Source of the DNA: Nemertoderma westbladi
Taxonomy: Eukaryota; Xenacoelomorpha; Nemertodermatida; Nemertodermatidae
Length of the DNA stretch: 58,587 nt
Assembly: GCA_032718475.1 (NCBI GenBank)
Contig: JAUCBJ010008083.1
Coordinates: 1 to 58,587 of the forward strand
Direction: 5' to 3'
The stretch's first letter is position 1, and the number at the start of each line of letters is the position of its first letter. The notes under the pieces are model-generated. The model saw nothing but the letters and a program-made list of their open reading frames with translations, searched no databases and was not told the DNA's origin. Positions 51,754 to 58,587 of this stretch are shown here, in pieces. A program made the translations under genes and the position numbers.

Positions 51754-53154
51754 CATTTGTTAGCAGCCCATAATATAAAAATTAATCAAGATAAATTATA
51801 TTTACATTGGAGATATCATTCCATCCGTGAATATTATTACCATTAGAATATTTACCGCTACGCGATTCATTAGCAGTTTTATACAATTTAAATCAAGACT
51901 TATAATCTAGAACTTTCAATTTCAAAAGCTACACATGAATAGCTACGGTATGTAGGGTACCGATGCACTCGTGTAGTATACATATAGTCTGTGAACTTAA
52001 AGTAAATATGTTGGATACCGGTCACCTGTCGCTATTGGATTACCACCCGCCATAAAAACAATTTTCACCAGCCATATAAAGTTCTACATTATGTCCTTCC
52101 TTTTCTACCTACGGAATTTCATTTATTATTTCCATTTTCGAATAAATAATTATTTGATTAATTGGCACAATTCTAGCCACCATAAATATATATGAATATA
52201 TATTTTACGGTTGACAGTGTATTAGGGGCAATACAAAATTTTTTTGAGCCATAAATAAATACAATTTGTTTGGAACCTATCATCCTACTTTGGAACCTAC
52301 CTAGTTCATCGAGCGTTTCTTTGGGGCAGCCATTGAGATTGAACCATCACAACTTCTGATTATCGCGTTCGCAGCCCAACTTCTGGTTATCGCGTTGGCA
52401 GCCCAACTTCTGGTTATCGCGTTGGCAGCCCAACTTCTGGTTATCCCTTTGGCAGGCATAAAATGATACTAACCAACCAACCAAGGATGGATGGGTGTGG
52501 GTATTAAAGTCAGTGAATGGCAACACTAACTAGCTGATATTCTCCCATGGTGTGTGGTTAATTAAATGTAAATTTATTGGTGAAGAGTTTGGTTCCGGTA
52601 AGATTTGTTGTGATAGTTGTATTTGAATCTCCCGCCCGTTTGGTGTAAATTAAGGTGGCATCACTACACTTGAAACCTTAGCTGAGTTAGATTAACTAAC
52701 ACCTGGGGCTTGGAAGAGAATATCCCCTGAATACAAATTACAGCTGCACTATTGAATTAAATCAGCACCTCTCTCTAATTAGTTTATTTGGTCATGTACA
52801 GGATACACTTTGAACATTGTCTTGCAGATTAGCATCTTTGCTTAACGTATTTACATTATTTTATATTATAAATAAAATTAAATAAAGTTATCGATGTCTG
52901 GAAACACTAAACACAGGATGCAACTTGAATCGAAGACTCACTCTCTCTTGGCTTTAACATATAAAGCAGGGAGGGAGCCACCCAACAGTCCTGAAAAGTC
53001 CATACAACCCTTTATATATAGTCCAGTAACCAGGATCCCGTTGTTACGCTGGGTTTGTGTAATCCGACACACCTGAAGTGTCTAACTTAGTGACACAACA
53101 GTGCGAAATTTCTTCAGCCTATAGTCGGATTTGAATCAGCGCTTCCAAATAATA
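51754..53154. other. Unassigned spacer
   Basis: No gene is recognised. Apart from the 27 bp tandem repeat listed separately, a short ACCA run lies near 52471-52484. Confidence 0.4.
52347..52458 (+). repeat. 27 bp tandem repeat, about four copies
   Basis: The unit contains CCCAACTTCTGGTTATCGCG and TTGGCAG; the outer copies are more diverged than the inner ones. Confidence 0.85.
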
Positions 53155-53675
53155 TCCCCAAGAGGGGCAACCCAACACTCTTCATAACGTTTCGTAGAAG
53201 TTCGTTGATCTTGATAGTTGCAAAGACACATTAGAATTCTATTAAATCGCATCAGGGATCCCACAGAGTGACTGTTCGTGGGAAGCAGAAAAGGTTCCGT
53301 AAAGGAAGAGTGTAAAACACGTGAATCATTCTGATTCAAAATTGTGGAGACATTCTACGCGACATGAGATTAAAATAAATAAAGATGGGATGATGGTTTC
53401 ACTAATAGCTCAAGAAGTAGATGAAATTCAGCCAAGTACTTTAATAACCTAACCTTTGCTGATGATTTAGGAGTACTGTCAGAATCACTAGAGGGAGCCC
53501 AACTGCTTACCAGCTCATTAGATGATGCTGCTTCTAATGTTGTTAATTTTGTTAACTCCAAGAAGACAACAACAATTTTGACAATTAAATTTTGACAATC
53601 CTCAGAAAGTGCCTGATGGTATAAGCCCTAATAATAGCATTCTTGAGCATATGGATGATTTCTGATACTTGCGAA
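53155..53675 (+). pseudogene. Older RTE-like LINE copy, left part
   Basis: Degraded RTE-like sequence: a match to the AGGGCAACCTAACACTC region, a deletion, then TFADDLGVLSESLEGAQ in readable frame near 53455 (catalytic DD kept), then the HMDDF segment. A younger copy of the same family interrupts it after 53675; the right part resumes at 55606. Confidence 0.8.
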
Positions 53676-54003
53676 ATGAGAACGATAGTGCCGAAATGAC
53701 CTATATAAGGCGCAGAAAGAGTCCCGACTCAAACAGACTACAGCGGCCAAGAATGCAGTTAAGGCTGCATCTAGGTCCCTGAACAGGCAGTACTCTGTTA
53801 ATCTACAAGAGCTAATAAACCAACAGGTTGATGCCATCAATGATGCTGACGACAGCAGGCAATCATCCCAGGCATGGAAATCGTTCAATTTGCTTACTGG
53901 GCGGAAAAGCCAACCAACCACCAAGGTTAAGGCTGAATCACCAGCCGATCGCCAGTAAGGTTGGAAGGCCCACTTTGAAAAGCTCCTCAATAATGACAGG
54001 GTA

Positions 54004-54873
54004 TTGCCTGATAACTTTATAGAAGTAAAAGTGTCTGAGTCTGTACTCCCAGATATTCCCATTGGCGATATCTCCTTTGCAGAAGTGAAGGCTGCTGCAA
54101 AGAGCATTAAGACCAATCGTGCCAGTGGAGTAGAGGGTGTTCCCCCTGAGGTCTTGAAAATACCTGAGTGTTTAAAGCTCATCTATCCCATCATAGTAGA
54201 CATGTACCGTACAACAAGAGTCCCACAAGAAATGAAAACAAATAAGTTGGTTCCAGTTCCCAAGAAGGGCAACCTAACACTCTATGGTTCTTTTCGGGGA
54301 ATCTCATTGATCTCGATTGCTGCAAAGCTATACAATAGAATTCTATTAAATCGCATCAGGGATCCCATTGAGAGACTGCTCCGTGGAAATCAGAACGGGT
54401 TCCGTAAAGGTCGTGGGACCATGGAGCCCATTTTGGCAATTAGAAGGATAATTGAAGAGTTATCAAAAAAGAAAGACAGGCATCTGGCTGTTATCTTTGT
54501 TGACTTCTTCAAGGCCTTTGATTCAGTCTCCCGCTCACGTATGTTCAGCATACTTTCCTTATATGGGATTCCTGATGAAATTTTTGCAGCAATCAGATCA
54601 GTATACGATTGTTCGACAACATTTGTGTCTACTGTTGATGGTGACACAGAACCATTTGAAGTGTTATGGGGCGTCCTCCAGGGAGACACACTTGCACCAT
54701 TCTTGTTCATAATTGTGGTTGACTATATTCTACGCATGTCCTTAGATCATCATAATGATGATGGGGTGATGATAACTACACCTACTGGCTACAGAAGTCG
54801 AGGAAATCCTGCCAAGTACCTAAATGATCTAGACTTCGCTGATGACTGCTTCGAGTGTTGGTCTTTTTATTAA
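54004..54873 (+). pseudogene. RTE-like reverse transcriptase domain
   Basis: The frame covers RT fingers and palm: VPQEMKTNKLVPVPKKG, SFRGISLISIAAKLYNRIL, NQNGFRKGRGTMEPI, VIFVDFFKAFDSVSR (first catalytic D), LQGDTLAPFLF and LNDLDFADD (catalytic DD). The order and the LPVPKKG/RGISL/FADD wording fit RTE-type LINEs. Right after FADD the frame is disrupted by a deletion, so thumb sequence continues in another frame at 54842. The copy cannot make a complete RT. Confidence 0.88.
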
Positions 54874-55420
54874 CTCCAGAAAGACCAAAATTTTGACAGT
54901 TAACTTGGAAAGTTCTCAGCAAGTCTCTGATCGGATGAGCATAAACTCGAAGGATGGTATGCTTGAGCATGTGGACGACTTCTGTTACCTGGGATCATGG
55001 ATCCGGAAGTCAGGTGAGGACCTTCGAATACGTAAGGGAAAGGCATGGGCAGCCTTGAATAGGCTTTCCATGATTTGGAAGTCACCGAGAATTAATCGGA
55101 AACTTAAGGTCCGATTATTTAGAGCAACAGTAGTTCCAGTACTCCTCTATGGGAGTCCATGCTGGGCTCTAACTGCTGAGGACACCAAATCTCTGGATGG
55201 CACATTCACAAGAATGCTACTCCGGGTTCATTGTGTCAAGTGCAATGCACACATCTCGAACCAGACACTATATAACATTGGAGGTGTCTCATTAGCTCCC
55301 CCAAGCTTGACACTAGAACAAAGTCATCTCCGCTTTGCAGGACATTGCTTTCGCCGTGAGGACCAGCCAGTGCATAATCTTGTACTTTGGCAGCCCCATG
55401 GAGTGAATAAGCATGGTTGA
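54842..55420 (+). pseudogene. RTE-like C-terminal domain
   Basis: Thumb and C-terminal part: NSRKTKILTV, DFCYLGSWIRKSGEDLRIRK, LLYGSPCWALTAEDTKSLDG, RFAGHCFRREDQPVHNL. The frame ends at TGA 55418-55420, where sister copies read through; the C-terminal end therefore lies beyond, to about 55550. The 165-codon sisters at 10475-10972 and 49954-50451 (both minus) show the uninterrupted form. Confidence 0.88.
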
Positions 55421-55605
55421 CAGCCCATGACTTTCTTGAGACGCATCTTAAAGGACACTGGCCTTGAAGATATGGATGATCGAGCAAATGTCATGGGTGA
55501 TAGGGAGTTGTGGCGGTGCAATTTTGTCGACAAGCTGGCACAGCATTAGTAAAAATGCAGCTGCAATGCAGCATGCCGATACTAGTAGTAGTAGATACTT
55601 GCGAA

Positions 55606-56070
55606 TATGTATCCTGAATTTAGGTGAAGATCTTCAGTTATTAAGAGGAGGGGATAAGCAGCATTGAATAGTTCGAGCAGGATTTGGAAGGCCCATTTAA
55701 TAAAACGGAATCTGAAGGTACGATATTTTGGACAGCAGTAGAACAAGTATGTGATTCCATGCTGGGGACATCAAATCTCTGGATGGCACATACATAAGAA
55801 TGTTATGTCGGGTTAATTATTTTAAGTACAATGAACACATCTTCAATCACCCCATATACATATATAGATTAGTTGCCTCCGCTTTGCTTTTGCAGTGAGT
55901 ACTATCCATTGCACAGTCATTGGCGGCCTCATGGAAAGAAAAAGCATGTTGTACCTCTCATGACTTTCTTGAAGGATACTGGCCTTGGAGAAGTGGATGT
56001 TCTAGCGACTCATTGGTGATAGTGAGTTTCAATTTTGTCGTCAAGCTGGGTGGTAGAGCCAGGAGCATGA
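55606..56070 (+). pseudogene. Older RTE-like LINE copy, right part
   Basis: Continuation of 53155-53675: TTAGGTGAAGATCTTCAGTT, AAATCTCTGGATGGCACAT and TGACTTTCTTGAAGGATACT blocks match the family C-terminus, with many substitutions and gaps. The 3' triplet tail is not recognisable, and similarity fades near 56070. Confidence 0.75.
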
Positions 56071-56319
56071 TAGGAGCCGAACAAGCAGACACATTCACTT
56101 GAAAGATCATGAAACGGTTTAGCGATGGAACAATAGATCTTATTGTGGAAGACGTGGGTACTTAGATGGCAGGATGATGAACCAGAATAAGTATGTACCT
56201 GTACCAGTATGCGGTAATGCCATTATCGTTTAAGTTATCAGTGGATCTCCTGTACCAGTAACGAGTTTTGAGTGAAAGTTTCAAAGAGGCTGACAGATGA
56301 AGGTCGAGCATTCTCTTAA

Positions 56320-56690
56320 GGCCTGTTTACACGTGGCAACTTTTAGAGCAACTTTCTCAGCAACTGGCAACTTTTTTTGGAGCAACTTAATTTAATCGCT
56401 GTTTATACGTGGTAACTTTACCAGCAAATTGGCCGGCAACTTTTAGAGCAACGTGGCAAGTTAGACTGCAAAATAGTGGGTAGTTTTATCTAGTAGCTAG
56501 TTTTTGATAATTTAATTTGATTGTCCCGCATTAATTCGCCAACGCAAATTCCTTCAAGTTGCCGTAAAAGTTGAGCAACTTTTAGGGCAACTTTTTTACG
56601 TGTTTACATGGAACAGCTTGATGGCAACCTGGGTTGCTCTACAAGTTGCCCAGAAAGGTGCTCTAAAAGTTGCCACATGTAAACAGTCCT
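56320..56690. mobile_element. MITE with TTAA flanks and GGCAACTTTTAGAGCA ends
   Basis: The ends are inverted: GTTTACACGTGGCAACTTTT at the left, and the reverse complement of the right end reads GTTTACATGTGGCAACTTTT. TTAA lies outside both (56316-56319 and 56691-56694). The interior repeats GGCAACTTTT/GAGCAAC words several times in both orientations. No coding capacity is seen. TTAA suggests a piggyBac-type non-autonomous element. Confidence 0.7.
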
Positions 56691-56699
56691 TTAATTAAA

Positions 56700-57000
56700 G
56701 TGGTTTTTATTTTGTCCAGGTCCTTTAGATCAATGAGAGATAAGAATTTGCCAATTTCGGATAAAGCATAAGTAGTAAGGGAGGAATACTTTTAGTCCAG
56801 TTCCGCTGGAGAGTATATTTAGTATGTTTAATGGGCAAATTGCACCAATGGATATCTTGTTTTTCGAATTAATATGTTTGGAGAAAGATAAAGATGGTTG
56901 CATAACATCCCAAGTTATTTATTTTCTTTGGTAAATATAATGGGTTCATCAGCGTAAATAAATTTATTTGATCGAGCCATTTCAAAACTTAGTCTTGGCC
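56700..57000. other. Spacer
   Basis: Nothing recognised. It may include the degraded 3' end of the minus-strand LINE relic at 57001-57231. Confidence 0.35.
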
Positions 57001-57231
57001 TTAAATCACATTGACTTCCAACCCATTGGCTACGGCTAATAGATATAAGCTTGTTGGCATACCACCAGGTATTCTAGGTATATGAAATAACATTATAAAG
57101 CAATTATTATATGCAATCCGCAGTTTTTCGTTCACAGATTCTGCATAATTTCGTTTAGCCCTGAGGGCATTCCAGTAGATACCAGCACACATGGCACTAA
57201 ATAAGGAGACTTTTACTTTATTATGCACCAA
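57001..57231 (-). pseudogene. LINE C-terminal relic
   Basis: The minus strand encodes VSLFSAMCAGIYWNALRAKR and NEKLRIAYNNCFIMLFHIPR, which fits the conserved C-terminal block of many animal LINE proteins (a Cys followed by LY/IYW, then LRVAYNN and a LP.R motif). It is not obviously the same family as the RTE-like copies. The RT domain and tail are not visible. Confidence 0.55.
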
Positions 57232-57733
57232 ACTTACAGGCTAGCAAAGTAACTCTGGAATAGAAGAAGTACCAAGGTTTTCCCAAGGTTTGGAAAATTT
57301 TCGCATAACTCCCACACTGATGAATAAGATAAAGAAATTAATTTCTACAACAATTTTTTATATGTGATAGGAAATAAATTCAAGCAATAAATTAATTGAT
57401 TACTATTTATAAAGATGCCTATCGATATACACTATGTTGCTTATAAGAAATAAATTGACATTCAATGGAATTACAATATAGAGTTTTCATGTTCCAACAC
57501 AACACAACACATTTCATTTTCATAATACATAATGATAAGCAGTCCATTTTCTACAGTGTAATTTAAATCTATACCTACGGTAATGTAAAAAAAATACAGC
57601 ACAGCAATGTACAGTTATAAATAAGTGCTCATACTGTTTGATTAGTTTTGGTCGGTAATGTTAGTGCGAATCAGTTGTGGGAGGTTGGCTACATACCGTG
57701 AACATATGGAGATTTAAATTCTACAACAAAATC
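57232..57733. other. AT-rich 3' flank of the GPCR exon
   Basis: Probably the 3' untranslated region and downstream flank of the GPCR gene on the minus strand. No clear AATAAA was found on that strand close to the stop. Confidence 0.4.
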
Positions 57734-58477
57734 TTAATTAATTGTTTCACGGATAACTACTACCTGAGTCCGATGTTTCTGGACCGACTGAGATAAAGGC
57801 ATGTTTGACATCATGGTAAATCTATTTTCTCTGTGCTCCCGTTCTGAAAAACATTTAAAAACCCTGTAAGCGTCTATGCGAAAGGACTTGTTACTCGCGA
57901 TGTACATAGCAAAATTCTTTGAAGCGTTGAGCAGTGTGCATGACCGTGCAACATAGTACCAGTTGGTGGATACGTAGAAGTTCATAGCGATTTCTTCACT
58001 GAAAAATGTGAAAATAAAATAGACTATCAGATCTGGGGTAAATAGAGCAACAAATGCAGTCGTTGTAATTGTAAGAGTTGTTGTTATTCGCATATGACTT
58101 TGCATTGACTGCGTACTAGATATGGTTCTAATGCAGAGATTTGAGGGCCTAGTATTCCCTCCTCCACTCCTCCTTTGACGCCGGATAATTTTATACAGAA
58201 TAGATAATGTTGTTAGAATCATTGTAATAAATGGAATTACATAGACCACACTTATCATCGAATAAATCTCAATTTTCATAACTATTTGGAAGAAATCACT
58301 CGTCTTACAAAGCGCCATTTGAATGATGAAAGGTGCTGTGGTGGTAATGGATAGAACGATGAGCCCAACGATTAGACGGTATACTAGTGTGCAGGTTGCG
58401 TGAACACGATGGCGTAAGGGAAGACAAAGTGCAAACCAACGGTCCAAACTTAGAATTAACATCAACCAAACCTCAAT
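57734..58477 (-). CDS. Class A GPCR, terminal exon (TM3 end to C-terminus)
   Basis: The exon opens at 58477 after a splice acceptor and the frame reads IEVWLMLILSLDRWFALCLP, the end of TM3 with DRW in place of DRY. TM4 (LIVGLIVLSITTTAPFII), TM5 (MISVVYVIPFITMILTTLSI), a basic third loop (IIRRQRR), TM6 (TLTITTTAFVALFTPDLIVY) and TM7 (SCTLLNASKNFAMYIASNK) follow. The TM7 NPxxY position is altered (NASKNFAMY), as in several invertebrate peptide receptors. The C-terminal tail is Ser/Arg rich and ends at 57734. TM1 to TM3 must lie in exons beyond 58587. Ligand unknown; FMRFamide/peptide-type receptors are the nearest guess. This is the only convincing host gene in the window. Confidence 0.85.
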   Translation of the reverse strand: MEVWLMLILSLDRWFALCLPLRHRVHATCTLVYRLIVGLIVLSITTTAPFIIQMALCKTSDFFQIVMKIEIYSMISVVYVIPFITMILTTLSILYKIIRRQRRSGGGNTRPSNLCIRTISSTQSMQSHMRITTTLTITTTAFVALFTPDLIVYFIFTFFSEEIAMNFYVSTNWYYVARSCTLLNASKNFAMYIASNKSFRIDAYRVFKCFSEREHRENRFTMMSNMPLSQSVQKHRTQVVVIRETIN

Positions 58478-58490
58478 CTGAAAAACAAAT
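58478..58490 (-). other. Splice acceptor of the GPCR exon
   Basis: The minus strand reads ATTTGTTTTTCAG up to 58478, a pyrimidine-rich tract and AG directly before the frame that encodes the end of TM3. The remaining bases to 58587 are intron. Confidence 0.75.
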
Positions 58491-58587
58491 CAGTTGAAAA
58501 TAAATAATTGAGGGGGCGGGGGTGCCCTCATTTCCTTTGAAGTTCGACAAATACTGAGTTTATTAATATGTAAGAATGTCTGTCAAT

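Larger units (their letters stand above)
53676..55593 (+). mobile_element. Longest RTE-like LINE copy, inserted in an older copy of its family
   Basis: GATACTTGCGAA occurs at 53664-53675 and 55594-55605, a 12 bp target duplication inside the older relative. The copy starts in the linker before the RT and ends in TAG triplets. It has no endonuclease, so it is 5'-truncated. Reading-frame breaks occur near 53957 (TAA), at a ~80 bp deletion just after FADD (about 54845), and at 55418 (TGA). Confidence 0.9.

Noticed and set aside
52894-53156. Possible tRNA or SINE head near 53125-53150 on the minus strand (ATTCAAATCCGAC word)
   Set aside because: A B-box-like word is present, but I found no A box at the right distance.

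Overview
This is animal DNA, probably from a marine invertebrate. Evidence for an animal is one spliced class A GPCR exon (58477 down to 57734, minus strand) and a set of mobile elements typical of aquatic metazoans: BEL/Pao, Mag-type Ty3/Gypsy, RTE-like, CR1/L2-like, MULE and TTAA-flanked MITEs. The phylum cannot be fixed from the sequence. The GPCR exon is the only host gene I can support; nearly everything else recognisable is a mobile element or tandem repeat, often nested, with AT-rich unassigned DNA between.

Layout. 1-3715: unassigned DNA with one foldback MITE (1501-1757). 3719-8159: a 4.4 kb element with ~0.83 kb terminal inverted repeats (TIRs), flanked by TAA, whose left arm carries later insertions (4595-5425 and 5866-6112). 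8524-8851: CpG-rich minisatellite. 9590-11733: dead CR1-like LINE split by a 640 bp RTE-like insertion (10436-11075) with a 10 bp target-site duplication (TSD). 11872-28928: complete 17.06 kb BEL/Pao retrotransposon on the minus strand, TSD ATCGT, with two 1941 bp LTRs differing at two positions by eye. 29757-29985: RTE-like relic. 31049-34047: MULE DNA transposon with a FLYWCH-like N-terminus, a DDE transposase, a tRNA-derived SINE-like unit, an RTE relic and a 63 bp minisatellite. 34087-35238: second, non-coding MULE-like element. 35736-37280: L2/CR1-like LINE. 41665-41974: 5'-truncated poly-A LINE, minus strand, 15 bp TSD. 42242-47259: Mag-like LTR retrotransposon, identical 200 bp LTRs, TSD AAGCT, broken reading frames. 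49906-56070: cluster of RTE-like copies, one inserted inside another. 56320-56690: TTAA-flanked MITE. 57001-57231: LINE C-terminal relic. 57734-58477: GPCR terminal exon.

How the parts work together. The BEL element should be expressed from its right LTR leftwards: ORF1 (gag N-terminus), then ORF2 (rest of gag, zinc knuckles, protease, RT, RNase H, integrase), then an extra ORF3 with three CCHC knuckles between pol and the 3' LTR. Its U3 carries a tRNA-like unit with A box, B box and a T6 run, upstream of a Pol II TATA box. A near-palindromic motif with core CTCGCGAG recurs about eleven times inside the element, in coding and non-coding parts; variant copies differ mainly by CpG transitions. 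I regard the combination of ORF3, the Pol III-like LTR module and the dispersed motif as the most unusual system here.

Limits: repeat boundaries and identities were judged by eye, family names rest on motif recognition, and no database search was possible.
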